From Agromyces sp. CF514 (GTDB lineage Bacteria > Actinomycetota > Actinomycetes > Actinomycetales > Microbacteriaceae), in assembly GCF_900113185.1 (NCBI RefSeq), contig NZ_FOZD01000001.1, forward strand, positions 868,001 to 932,000: a stretch of 64,000 bases of DNA. The letters run 5' to 3'. The notes beneath the pieces were generated by a model, which was not told where the DNA came from, searched no databases, and saw nothing but the letters and a program-made list of their open reading frames with translations. How positions within the stretch are numbered: the first letter of the stretch is position 1; every line of letters begins with the position of its first letter. Position numbers and translations under genes: made by a program. Positions 34,786 to 43,110 of the stretch are shown here, one piece after another.

Positions 34786-36233
34786 GAGTCGAACCCCAGG
34801 CCGAGCGCGTCGAGCGTCTTCAGCAGCACGTTGCGCTTGCCGCGGTTGTGGTCGGCCCGATCGAGCGACCAGCGGGTCGCGTTGATGCCGATCGCGGCGG
34901 CGGGCTCGGGCGGGAAGGGCAGCGGGCGCTTGCGCACCATCTCGAGCCGCGTGCGCTCGTTGTCGCGGCGCTCGAGCAGGTCGAGCATGGTCTCGGCGGC
35001 GAACCGGGTCGAGCCGACGCCGAGCCCCGTGAAGCCCGCGGCGTAGGCGACGCGGTGGTCGCGCGCGGTGCCGAAGAACGCCGTGAACTGCGTGCTCGTG
35101 TCGATCGCGCCGGCCCACTGGTGGCTGAACTGCAGGCCCTCGAGCTGCGGGAACGTCGTGAAGAAGTGGCTCGCGAGCTTCTGCCACGTCTCGGGTCGCT
35201 TCTCGTACTCGCTGCGCACCTTGCGGCCGTAGTGGTAGATCGCGTCGTACCCGCCGAACAGGATGCGGTTGTCCTTCGAGAGGCGGTAGTAGTGGAACTG
35301 GTTCGCCATGTCGCCGATGCCCTGGCGGTCGTTCCAGCCGATGTCGGCCAACTGCTGCGGCGAGAGCGGCTCGGTCATGAGCACGTAGTCGTAGACCGGC
35401 ACGGTCATGAGCCGGTTGCGCTTGAGCAGCGACGGGAACACGTTGGTCGCGAGCACCGCGTGCGTGGCGTCGACCCGGCCGCCGTCGGTGACGATGCTCA
35501 CGGCACCCGTCGACCCCGGCGTCTCGATGCCCTTCACGGGCGAGTGCTCGAAGATCTCGACGCCGAGCTCCTCGGCGACGCGCGCGAGCTCCGAGACGAG
35601 GCGGGCGGGGTGCACCATCGCGTTCGTGCGCTTCTCCCAGACTCCGGCGAGGAACGTGGGGGAGGCGACGGATGCCTGCACGGCTGCCTCGTCGAGGAAG
35701 ACGACGTCGTCGCCCTCGCCCTTCTCGACGGCGCCGGCGTGCCACTCGCGCAGCCATTCGACCTGGTGCTCCTCGATGGCGGGTGCGAGCTGCCCGGTGC
35801 GCTCGAAATGGAAGTCCATGCCGTACTCGGCCTCGGACGCCTCGATGGCGTCGAGGTTCTCCATGCCGAGGCGGTGCAGCGTCGGCATCTCGTCGGGCCA
35901 GCGGGACTCGCCGTTCTCGTCGCCGTGCGTGAGGCTCGCCTCGCAGAAGCCGCCGTTGCGGCCCGATGCCGCCCATCCGATGGTCTTCGCCTCGACGAGC
36001 ACGACGCGCGCGTTCGGGTTGCGACGCTTGGCGAGCACCGCGGACCAGAGGCCCGTGTAGCCGCCGCCCACGATCACGAGGTCGGCGACGCGGGTGCCCG
36101 CGAGCTTCGCCCGCCCGCCGGTGGCCCCTTCGGGCAGGTCTTCGAGCCAGAACACGGCCTGACGGGTTGCGGCGAGCGAGTGCTCGACGACGCTTGCGGG
36201 TGGTTGACGTCGTTCGAAGACGGTGGTTCCCAC
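34782..36233 (-). CDS. FAD-dependent oxidase (gamma-glutamylputrescine oxidase-like, DAO family)
   Basis: The 483-residue product has a D-amino acid oxidase fold: the FAD motif DLVIVGGGYTGLWSAVLAKRR near residue 50, GWAASGRNGGFCEASL next to it, and the C-terminal FAD block YAAGFTGLGVGSTRFAAETMLDLL. GFCEA replaces the usual GFxxx near the flavin. Relatives include PuuB and many IPR-like amine oxidases that make an aldehyde, ammonia and hydrogen peroxide. The start is GTG 36233 after GGAG. The order oxidase-cupin-aldehyde dehydrogenase gives a simple amine-to-acid route. Confidence 0.87.
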   Translation of the reverse strand: MGTTVFERRQPPASVVEHSLAATRQAVFWLEDLPEGATGGRAKLAGTRVADLVIVGGGYTGLWSAVLAKRRNPNARVVLVEAKTIGWAASGRNGGFCEASLTHGDENGESRWPDEMPTLHRLGMENLDAIEASEAEYGMDFHFERTGQLAPAIEEHQVEWLREWHAGAVEKGEGDDVVFLDEAAVQASVASPTFLAGVWEKRTNAMVHPARLVSELARVAEELGVEIFEHSPVKGIETPGSTGAVSIVTDGGRVDATHAVLATNVFPSLLKRNRLMTVPVYDYVLMTEPLSPQQLADIGWNDRQGIGDMANQFHYYRLSKDNRILFGGYDAIYHYGRKVRSEYEKRPETWQKLASHFFTTFPQLEGLQFSHQWAGAIDTSTQFTAFFGTARDHRVAYAAGFTGLGVGSTRFAAETMLDLLERRDNERTRLEMVRKRPLPFPPEPAAAIGINATRWSLDRADHNRGKRNVLLKTLDALGLGFDS

Positions 36234-36298
36234 GGGGTATCACTCCGATGCGGTTGTGGTCGTTCCATCCTTCCGCGCAGCGCACGGAGCGCGCCAGT

Positions 36299-36320
36299 GG
36301 CGGATGTCTCGACATCCGCC
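36299..36320 (-). terminator. hairpin after the serine hydrolase gene
   Basis: GGCGGATGTC (36299-36308) and GACATCCGCC (36311-36320) form a perfect 10-bp stem with a 2-nt gap, 30 bp after the serine hydrolase stop. Confidence 0.6.
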
Positions 36321-36349
36321 CGCGATCGGACAGGCTGTGCCGCCCGCCG

Positions 36350-37528
36350 CTACGTGAGCCGCTGCAGCGCCTGCTCGATCACGATCAGTGTGCGGAAGCT
36401 CCGCACCATCTCGCGCGTCGATGCGAAGTTCAGCACGATCTCGGCATCGTGCACGGGGTCGTGGAACAGGTGCGTGGCGAGCACCCCGATGTGGCCGACG
36501 GGGCGGGGCAGCCCGCGCAGCAGGGGTGAGAAGCCCTCGAACCGCACCTGCATCATGCCTGCGCCGTATCGGATGCCGGGGCGGAACCGGTTGGGCATCG
36601 TGCTCAGGTAGGCGAGGCTCGCGTCGCCGATCAGCTCGCCCCGGTGCAGCGCGCGCGAGAAGGCGCGCAGGTCGCCGGGCGTCGCGACGATGCCGCCGCC
36701 CGCCCAGTCGCAGCTCATGCTGGTGAAGCGACTGGCCTCGATCCGGCCGAGGCGGAACGGCGCGAGATCCATCGCAGCGGCATCGGGTGCCGACGGGGGG
36801 CGGAACAGCAGGGCGCTGTCGCGCAGGCCGAGCGGCGCGAACACGCGCTCGTGCAGCAGGTCGTGGAACGCCCTCCCGGTCGCCTGCTCGAGCACGCGCC
36901 CGAGCAGCACGTACCCGGTGTCGGAGTAGGCGAACCGCGCGCCCGGGCGGCCGACCGGTCGCTGGCGCTCGCGGCTGAAGGCGAGCAGCTCGGCGGGCGT
37001 CCAGAGGCGGTCGGGGTCGTCGAGCACGAGTCGGCGCATCCGAGATCCGCGCGTGACCGGACCGTCGAAGTAATCGGCGACGCCCGACGTGTGCGTGAGC
37101 AGGTGGTGCACGGTCGCGCCGCCCGCGGCATCCGCGGTGCCGTCTCGTTCGAACAGCCTGGCGAGTTCGTCGTGGGGGAGCAGCGCACTGAGTGAGGTGT
37201 CGACGGCGAAGGCGCCCGCCTCGACGAGCTGCATGACGAGCGTGGCCGTGAACGTCTTGCCGATGCTCGCGACGTGGAACCGTCGCTCCTGGTCGCCGAA
37301 GCGGTAGTCGAGGCCGAGGCGCTCGGATGTCACGGCGACCTGCGGAGCGCCCAGCGCGCCGCGGCGGCGGGTGACCCGGGCGAGGTGGGCGTCGAGCCGC
37401 GCGGCGAACGCGTCGGTGTCGAGACGACGGCCGGCGTCGGGCAGAGAGCCGGCGTCGGTTCGTGGCCCGGCGTCGATGCGCGCATCGGCGTCGAGCGGGC
37501 GTGGGGTGGGTCGGCGTGCGGCGGCCAT
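36350..37528 (-). CDS. serine hydrolase of the class C beta-lactamase/DD-peptidase family
   Basis: The 392-residue product contains the catalytic SxxK in VASIGKTFTATL (about residue 100) and the family's tyrosine motif in FAYSDTGYVLLGRVLEQATGR. HIGVLATHLF takes the place of the HxG/KTG strand. No clear signal peptide is present; a run of Asp/Arg/Pro repeats (DADARIDAGPRTDAGSLPDA) precedes the domain. Members are esterases, peptidases or lactamases. ATG 37528 has GGAGGGG 10 nt upstream. It is divergent from a PadR regulator that may control it. Confidence 0.85.
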   Translation of the reverse strand: MAAARRPTPRPLDADARIDAGPRTDAGSLPDAGRRLDTDAFAARLDAHLARVTRRRGALGAPQVAVTSERLGLDYRFGDQERRFHVASIGKTFTATLVMQLVEAGAFAVDTSLSALLPHDELARLFERDGTADAAGGATVHHLLTHTSGVADYFDGPVTRGSRMRRLVLDDPDRLWTPAELLAFSRERQRPVGRPGARFAYSDTGYVLLGRVLEQATGRAFHDLLHERVFAPLGLRDSALLFRPPSAPDAAAMDLAPFRLGRIEASRFTSMSCDWAGGGIVATPGDLRAFSRALHRGELIGDASLAYLSTMPNRFRPGIRYGAGMMQVRFEGFSPLLRGLPRPVGHIGVLATHLFHDPVHDAEIVLNFASTREMVRSFRTLIVIEQALQRLT

Positions 37529-37557
37529 CTGCGAGAATCCCCTCCGACAGGTCGCGG

Positions 37558-37573
37558 TTCGTGATGTCACGAA
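37558..37573. promoter_or_regulatory. palindrome TTCGTGA-TG-TCACGAA
   Basis: Perfect 7-bp arms with a 2-bp spacer lie 29 bp before the serine hydrolase ATG and 71 bp before the PadR ATG. It is a candidate operator. Confidence 0.55.
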
Positions 37574-37574
37574 T

Positions 37575-37586
37575 CGGTATATACCG
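37575..37586. promoter_or_regulatory. palindrome CGGTATATACCG
   Basis: This perfect 12-bp palindrome lies directly next to the site at 37558-37573 in the divergent promoter. PadR proteins typically bind inverted repeats of this size over their own -10 region, and TATACC inside it is -10-like. Confidence 0.6.
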
Positions 37587-37601
37587 GAACGTAGCATTAA
37601 T

Positions 37602-37619
37602 CGGATGCCGCGGCATCCG
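37602..37619. repeat. second copy of the 18-bp palindrome CGGATGCCGCGGCATCCG
   Basis: Identical to 10025-10042. It lies in the leader of the PadR gene, 25 bp before its ATG, where it could fold into a small hairpin in the mRNA. Confidence 0.7.
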
Positions 37620-37643
37620 TCGTCGACGAATCGAGGCAACCGC

Positions 37644-38180
37644 ATGGGCAACGTGATCCTCGGGCTGCTGCTGATCGGCCCGCAGACGCTGTACTCGCTG
37701 AACAAGCAGTTCGAGCAGGGCATCTCGCTCTTCTACCGCGCGAGCTACGGCAGCCTGCAGAGCGCGCTCAAGTCACTGCTCGCGAAGGGCCACGTGACCT
37801 TCGTCGAGGGCATCGACGGCGGGCGCAACAAGAAGACCTACTCGATCACGGATGCCGGCAGCGCGGCATTCGACGCCTGGATGCACGCGCCCGTGGTCGG
37901 CGGCGACCTCGAGGTCGCCGCCCTCTCGAAGCTCTACCTGCTCGGACTCGTCGACGACGCCGACGCCCGGCTGGCCGTGCTCGACGACCTCGTGGCCGCG
38001 GTCGAGGGCGAGGTCGCCGCGCTCGAGGGGTTCGCCGTGCAGATCGACGCGCTCGACGTGCCGCCGCAGTACGCGCAGCTGTTCCGGTATCGGCGGGCGA
38101 CGCTCGACTACGGGCTCATGTCGCACCGTGCGAGCCTCGACTGGTTCCGGGCGCTCGCCGCGGAGGAACGCGCGCGCTGA
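37644..38180 (+). CDS. PadR-family transcriptional regulator (long form)
   Basis: The 178-residue product has a PadR winged helix (residues about 5-75, ILGLLLIGPQTLYSLNKQFE with LQSALKSLLAKGHVTFVEG and KKTYSITDAGSAAFDAW) and a helical dimerisation tail, the subfamily 1 (Vir_act_alpha_C) architecture. ATG 37644 was chosen because GAGG lies 7 nt upstream; the in-frame ATG at 37605 falls inside an 18-bp palindrome. It is convergent with the ScfR-like gene with a 13-bp gap. Confidence 0.87.
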   Translation: MGNVILGLLLIGPQTLYSLNKQFEQGISLFYRASYGSLQSALKSLLAKGHVTFVEGIDGGRNKKTYSITDAGSAAFDAWMHAPVVGGDLEVAALSKLYLLGLVDDADARLAVLDDLVAAVEGEVAALEGFAVQIDALDVPPQYAQLFRYRRATLDYGLMSHRASLDWFRALAAEERAR

Positions 38181-38193
38181 CGGCGACAGGCGG

Positions 38194-39723
38194 TCAGGCC
38201 CCGGGCGCGTGCGCCTCGAGGAACTGGAACACCTCGGTCTGGTCGACCCCGGGGAACGTGCCCGTCGGCAGTGCCGCGAGCAGCGAGGTCGGGGTGCGCG
38301 CGGCCGGCCACGAGGCATCCGCCCACCGTTCGGCGAGGCCCGCGGGAGCCTGGCAGCACGCCGGGTCGGGGCAGCGTGAAACCGCACGGTGCGGTGTCTC
38401 GCGACCGCGGAACCACTTCACGTGCTCGAACGGCACGCCGACCGACACCGAGTACTCGCCCTCCTTCGCCTTCTCGATGCGCGAGGTGCACCAGAACGTG
38501 CCCGACGGCGTGTCGGTGTACTGGTACCAGGGGCTGAAGCGGTCCTCGACGTCGAACACCGTGCGGGCGGTCCAGTTGCGGCACATCGTGGTGCCCTCGA
38601 TCGCCCCGAGCGCGTCGCTCGGGAACCGCACCCGGTCGTTCTCGTAGGCCTTGATGATGGTGCCCGACTCGTGCACCTTCGTGAAGTGCACCGGGATGTC
38701 GAGGCGCGCCGTCGCGACGTTCGTGAACCGGTGCGCGGCGGTCTCGTACGACACGGCGAACGCGTCGCGCAGGTCTTCCATCGAGATGCGGCGCAGGTTC
38801 TTCGCCTCGGTGAGGAACCGCACCGCGGCCTGCTCGGGCAGCAGGATCGCGGCCGTGAGGTAGTTCGTCTCGATGCGCTGGCGCAGGAACTCGGCGTAGT
38901 CGCGCGGCTCGTGGTGGCCGAGCAGGTGCGAGGCGAGCGCCTGGAGGATCGGCGAGCGCGAGTCGCGCGAGGGCGACTGCGCGGTCGGCAGGTAGATGCG
39001 CCCGTTGCGCTTGTCGGTCACCGAGCGGGTCGAGTGCGGCAGGTCGCCGACGTAGTGCAGCGAGTACCCCAGGTGGCTGGCCATGTCGGCGACGAGCTGG
39101 TGCGACACCGGGCCGCCCGTGTGGCCGACCGCCTCGAGCAGTTCGCCCGCCTTGGCCTCGAGCTCGGGGTAGAAGTTGTCTCGGGCGCGCATCTCGGCAC
39201 GCAGCAGGCCGTTCGCGCGTCGCGCCTCTTCAGGGGTCGCGGCGCGCTCGCGGTGCAGGCGGTCGATCTCCTGATGCAGCGCGAGGATCGTCGTGAGCGT
39301 CTGGTCGCTCATGCCCTTCGCGACGCGGAACGTCGGCAGCCCGAGCGCCGCGAAGACCGGACCGCGCTGGGCCCGCTCGACCGCGATCTCGAGGGCTGCG
39401 CGCTCCGAGGGCGCGTCGGTCTTCAGGAGTTCGTCGGCCGTCGTGCCGAGGGCGAGCGCGATCGTGCGCAGCATCGACAGGCGCGGTTCGCGCTTGCCGT
39501 TCTCGATGGCGCTGACCTGCGACGGGGCCCGATCGATGGCCGCCGCCAGCTCGCCGAGGGTCATTCCGCGTGCCGTGCGGTGCTCGCGGATGCGTCGCCC
39601 GAGCGTGAGCGCGTCGACCTCGGTGCCCGGCTCGGCGTCGCCCTCGACGACGGCGCGACCGGCGATGGCGGCCGTGCGCGGGTCGCGAGCGGCGAGTCGG
39701 GGGCTTCGATCGGCGGTGATCAT
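38194..39723 (-). CDS. ScfR/RamB-like regulator (XRE helix-turn-helix plus IrrE-like domain)
   Basis: The 509-residue product has an XRE helix-turn-helix at about residues 40-98 (RRIREHRTARGMTLGELAAA then QVSAIENGKREPRLSML), a degenerate ImmA/IrrE-like region (ASHLLGHHE in place of HExxH), and the C-terminal domain with a Cys cluster (CPDPACC) seen in short-chain fatty acyl regulators. RamB of Corynebacterium controls acetate and propionate genes and senses acetyl-CoA state. This gene is divergent from a C4-dicarboxylate carrier, a plausible target. The start is ATG 39723. Confidence 0.87.
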   Translation of the reverse strand: MITADRSPRLAARDPRTAAIAGRAVVEGDAEPGTEVDALTLGRRIREHRTARGMTLGELAAAIDRAPSQVSAIENGKREPRLSMLRTIALALGTTADELLKTDAPSERAALEIAVERAQRGPVFAALGLPTFRVAKGMSDQTLTTILALHQEIDRLHRERAATPEEARRANGLLRAEMRARDNFYPELEAKAGELLEAVGHTGGPVSHQLVADMASHLGYSLHYVGDLPHSTRSVTDKRNGRIYLPTAQSPSRDSRSPILQALASHLLGHHEPRDYAEFLRQRIETNYLTAAILLPEQAAVRFLTEAKNLRRISMEDLRDAFAVSYETAAHRFTNVATARLDIPVHFTKVHESGTIIKAYENDRVRFPSDALGAIEGTTMCRNWTARTVFDVEDRFSPWYQYTDTPSGTFWCTSRIEKAKEGEYSVSVGVPFEHVKWFRGRETPHRAVSRCPDPACCQAPAGLAERWADASWPAARTPTSLLAALPTGTFPGVDQTEVFQFLEAHAPGA

Positions 39724-39977
39724 CTTCCGATGGTCACACGGGCGGGCGGATGTCGCAAACGGAACTCCATGCGAAGTTCCGCGTCCGCGCGGCAGAACGG
39801 CGACATTGCGCGTGGAATGGCTCGAGTCGTGCGTGAAATTCTCACGAAGTTCGCAGTGCACGAGCCCGCGGCATCCGCTCAGGACACGGTCCCTCCGGTA
39901 CTGGCGACGGCGGGGTCCGCGCCGATATGCTCACGAACAGGTGCCATCGATGGCTCCATCGTGCGGCTGGGGGGCTC
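39724..39977. promoter_or_regulatory. divergent control region between ScfR-like regulator and Dcu carrier
   Basis: This 254-bp gap contains inverted repeats: GGAACT-N8-AGTTCC near 39760 and CGTGA-AATTC-TCACG near 39832. GTCGCAAACGG on the plus strand reads CCGTTTGCGAC on the other, resembling the TTTGCAAA core reported for RamB. No gene is visible in it. Confidence 0.4.
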
Positions 39978-41444
39978 ATGGAATACGTGGTCGTCATACT
40001 GCAGGCCATCGTCGTCATCGGTGCGATCGTCATGGGCGTCCGCACCGGCGGCCTCGGCCTCGGTCTCTGGGGAGTGGTCGGCACCGCGATCCTCGTGTTC
40101 GGCTTCCACCTGCCGCCCGGCTCGATCCCGATCGACGCGTTCTTCATCATCATCGCGGTCATCACGGCCTCGTCGGCGATGCAGGCGGCGGGCGGCATCG
40201 ACTACCTCGTCTCGATCGCGTCGAAGATCATCCAGGCGAACCCGAAGCGGCTCACCTACGTTGCGCCCATCGTGGCGTTCGTGTTCACGGTGCTCGCGGG
40301 CACCTCGAACATCTACTTCGCGCTCATCCCGATCATCTACGAGACCGCCTACCGCAACGGGCAGCGCCCCGAGCGGGCGCTCGCCTCCTCGACCGTGACC
40401 TCGGCGCTCGGCATCACCGCGAGCCCCGTCTCGGCGGCGATGGCCGCCTACCTCGTGCTGATGGACGGCACCGGCTACGGGCTCCCGCAGATCCTGGCGA
40501 TCACGATCCCGGCTTCGCTGGTCGCGTGCGTCGCCACCTCGGTGGTGCAGCAGCGCATCGGCAAGGAGCTCGTCCACGACCCGAAGTTCCTGGCCAAGGT
40601 CAAGGAGGGCGCCGTCCAGTTGCCCCCGGTGCTCCAGGCCGAGTTCGCCGGAGCCACCGGGTCGACGGCGACCGCGGCGGCCGGCGGCGGCGAGGCCGTC
40701 ACCGGTGCGGGCGACGCGCAGACCCCCACGGTGACCGCGACGGCCCCGAAGCCGTCGAAGGCCGACCGCATCGAGCACCCCGTGCCGAAGGGCGGCGCGA
40801 CGGCCGCCTGGATCTTCCTCTCCGGCACGTTCCTCATCGTGCTGTTCGGCCTGTTCTCGGGCCTGCGGCCGTCGTTCCCCGACGAGAACGGCGACCTCGT
40901 GCCGATCGGCATGTCGACCGTCATCGAGATGGTCATGTTCAGTGCCGCCCTCGTGATCATCCTCGTGCGCAAGGTGAAGCCGTCGGTGGTGGTGGAGCAG
41001 CCGCTGCTGAAGGCCGGATTCGTCGCCGCCGTCGCCCTGTTCGGCATCGCCTGGATGGCGGACACGTTCATCAGCGCGAACGAGGAGACGATCATCGCCC
41101 CGCTCGGCGCGTTCATCGAGCAGCAGCCGATCATGCTCGCCGTCGCCCTCTTCCTCGTCGCCGGCCTCACCACGAGCCAGTCGGCCACGACCAACACGCT
41201 CATCCCCATCGCGCTCGCCGCGGGCCTCGCACCCGGCGTCATCACCGCGATGTGGCCGTCGCTCGTCGGCGTCTGGCTGTTCCCCGCGAACGGTTCGCAG
41301 ATCGCCGCGGTCGAGACCGACCTCACCGGGTCGACGAAGCTGACGCAGGTGCCGATCTGGCACTCGTTCACGATCCCGATGCTCGTGTCGTGGGTCGCGG
41401 TGGTCGCCGCGGGCCTGCTGATGCAGCTCGTCATCCCGGTCTGA
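39978..41444 (+). CDS. Dcu-type C4-dicarboxylate transporter
   Basis: The 488-residue product matches the DcuA/DcuB family: FFIIIAVITASSAMQAAGGIDYLV, VAPIVAFVFTVLAGTSNIYFALIP and ALGITASPVSAAMAAYLVLM in the first half, and LTTSQSATTNTLIPIALAAG in the second. About 10-12 helices are split by a hydrophilic loop (about residues 200-275) rich in Ala, Thr and Pro, longer than usual. Enteric Dcu carriers exchange fumarate, malate, aspartate and succinate under anoxia; in an actinobacterium aspartate or fumarate uptake is more likely. ATG 39978 follows GGGGGG. Confidence 0.88.
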   Translation: MEYVVVILQAIVVIGAIVMGVRTGGLGLGLWGVVGTAILVFGFHLPPGSIPIDAFFIIIAVITASSAMQAAGGIDYLVSIASKIIQANPKRLTYVAPIVAFVFTVLAGTSNIYFALIPIIYETAYRNGQRPERALASSTVTSALGITASPVSAAMAAYLVLMDGTGYGLPQILAITIPASLVACVATSVVQQRIGKELVHDPKFLAKVKEGAVQLPPVLQAEFAGATGSTATAAAGGGEAVTGAGDAQTPTVTATAPKPSKADRIEHPVPKGGATAAWIFLSGTFLIVLFGLFSGLRPSFPDENGDLVPIGMSTVIEMVMFSAALVIILVRKVKPSVVVEQPLLKAGFVAAVALFGIAWMADTFISANEETIIAPLGAFIEQQPIMLAVALFLVAGLTTSQSATTNTLIPIALAAGLAPGVITAMWPSLVGVWLFPANGSQIAAVETDLTGSTKLTQVPIWHSFTIPMLVSWVAVVAAGLLMQLVIPV

Positions 41445-41530
41445 GGACGGCCGAGTCGGCCCCGACGGGGGCCCTGCCGGCCGTTCCTGCGGCCGCACGA
41501 GACATCCGCTCACCCAGTCAAGGAGGAACC

Positions 41531-42880
41531 ATGTCCGAGTCCGACGACCTGAACGCAGCCGCTGCCGCGCTGATGCCCGACGTGCTCGAGCGGCATGCGG
41601 CGCTCGTGCGGATCCCGTCGGTGGCGTTCCCGGGCTTCGACCCCGCGCCGGTGCACGCCATGGGCCAGGCCGTCGTCGACCTGTTCGCGGATGCCGGCGC
41701 CGAGGGCGTGCGCCTGCTCGACGTGCCCGACGGCTACCCGTGCGTCTACGCGGACCTGCCCGGCCCCGAGGGGTCGCCCACCGTGCTGCTCTACGCCCAC
41801 TACGACGTGCAGCCGGCGCCCGAGTCGCAGAACTGGTCGAGCGATCCGTGGGAGCCCGTGACCAAGGAGGACGGTCGCATCTACGGTCGTGGATCGGCCG
41901 ACGACAAGTCGGGGCTCGCGATCCACTACGGCACGCTGAAGCTGCTCGGGCCCGACCGGCCGTGTCGCGTGAAGATCCTCGTCGAGGGCGAGGAGGAGAC
42001 GATCTCGCACCTCGAGCCCTTCGTCGAGGCCAACCCCGACCTGTTCGCGGCCGACGCGTTCGTCATCGGCGACATCGGCGGTCAGGCCTCCGGGCGTCCG
42101 GGTCTCACGACCGCGCTCCGAGGGGATGTCGCGTGCACGGTGACCGTGCGCACGCTCGAGTTCCCGGTGCACTCGGGCGAGTTCGGCGGTGCGGCGCCCG
42201 ACGCGATGACGGCGATGATCCGCATCCTCGACTCGCTGCACGACGAGCACGGCGACACCGTGATCCCCGGCGTGCCGAGCGGCGCCTGGGAGGGGGCCGA
42301 CATGGATGAGGACGTGTATCGCGGCGGGTCGGCGATCCTGCCCGGCGTCGAGTTCCTCGGCACCGGGTCGCTCTCGGACCGCATCTGGGCGAAGCCGTCG
42401 GTGACCGTGCTCGGCATGGACCTGCCGAGCACCGCCGAGGCCTCGAACGTGCTGCTGCCCGAGGTGAAGGCCAAGCTGTCGATGCGCATCATCCCCGGCG
42501 TCGACGCCGAGGAGCAGTTGAACGCGCTCATGGACTACCTGCGGTCGAAGCGTCCGTGGAACTGCGAGGTGACCGTCGAGAAGGTCAAGACCGGCTACCC
42601 GTTCCACGTCGACGAGTCGCACCCCGCGATCGTCGCCGGCGAGGACGCCCTCACCGAGGCGTACGGCGTCGAGGTCGAGCGGATCGGCAGTGGGGCCTCG
42701 ATCCCGCTCGTGGCCTCGCTGAAGAAGGTCTCGCCCGATGCCGCGATCCTGCTCTGGGGTGCGGAGGACACGGCGAAGTCCCGCATCCACGCCTCCGACG
42801 AGTCGGTCGACCCCGGTGAGATCGAGCGGATGATCGCGGCGCAGGTCGGCTTCATCCGCAAGTTCGTCGCGGCCGAGTAG
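41531..42880 (+). CDS. M20-family dipeptidase
   Basis: The 449-residue product has the M20 di-zinc signature: LLYAHYDVQPAP (first His and Asp), GRGSADDKSG (bridging Asp), and VEGEEE (catalytic Glu and ligand). The lid dimerisation domain (about residues 200-310) contains the conserved substrate-binding HSGEFGG. The last ligand His is in KSRIHASDES. It would release amino acids from dipeptides or N-acyl compounds. AAGGAGG lies 5 nt before ATG, an ideal site. It follows the Dcu carrier by 86 bp on the same strand and may supply or use its substrates (for example aspartyl dipeptides). Confidence 0.92.
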   Translation: MSESDDLNAAAAALMPDVLERHAALVRIPSVAFPGFDPAPVHAMGQAVVDLFADAGAEGVRLLDVPDGYPCVYADLPGPEGSPTVLLYAHYDVQPAPESQNWSSDPWEPVTKEDGRIYGRGSADDKSGLAIHYGTLKLLGPDRPCRVKILVEGEEETISHLEPFVEANPDLFAADAFVIGDIGGQASGRPGLTTALRGDVACTVTVRTLEFPVHSGEFGGAAPDAMTAMIRILDSLHDEHGDTVIPGVPSGAWEGADMDEDVYRGGSAILPGVEFLGTGSLSDRIWAKPSVTVLGMDLPSTAEASNVLLPEVKAKLSMRIIPGVDAEEQLNALMDYLRSKRPWNCEVTVEKVKTGYPFHVDESHPAIVAGEDALTEAYGVEVERIGSGASIPLVASLKKVSPDAAILLWGAEDTAKSRIHASDESVDPGEIERMIAAQVGFIRKFVAAE

Positions 42881-42888
42881 CCGCGCGA

Positions 42889-42926
42889 GCGGATGCCGCG
42901 GGCGGGCGCCTGCCCGCGGCATCCGC
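42889..42926 (+). terminator. terminator after the M20 dipeptidase gene
   Basis: A perfect 15-bp stem (42889-42903 with 42912-42926, arm GCGGATGCCGCGGGC) with an 8-nt loop lies 8 bp past the stop codon. Confidence 0.88.
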
Positions 42927-42954
42927 TCTCCCGCGTGGTCGACGCTTAGGCTCA

Positions 42955-43007
42955 CGCGGACGCGAATGGTCGCTGCGCGCTTCGAATGGCGACCACTCGC
43001 GTCCGCG
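42955..43007. repeat. palindromic element A1, upstream of DUF559 gene 1
   Basis: 19-bp arms (42955-42973 with 42989-43007; 18 of 19 pair) enclose a 15-nt loop. The inner arm ends are GGTCGC and GCGACC. The outer arm word is GGACGCGAA. It lies 103 bp before the ATG of the nuclease-like gene. Confidence 0.9.
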
Positions 43008-43110
43008 CTCGGACGGTGCGCGGCCACGAGTGCTGGGGACAACCGCACGCGTCCCCACAGATCGTCGGATTCGACCGCGTGCGCAGGGATCGGTGCCGGA
43101 TGGTTGGGCG

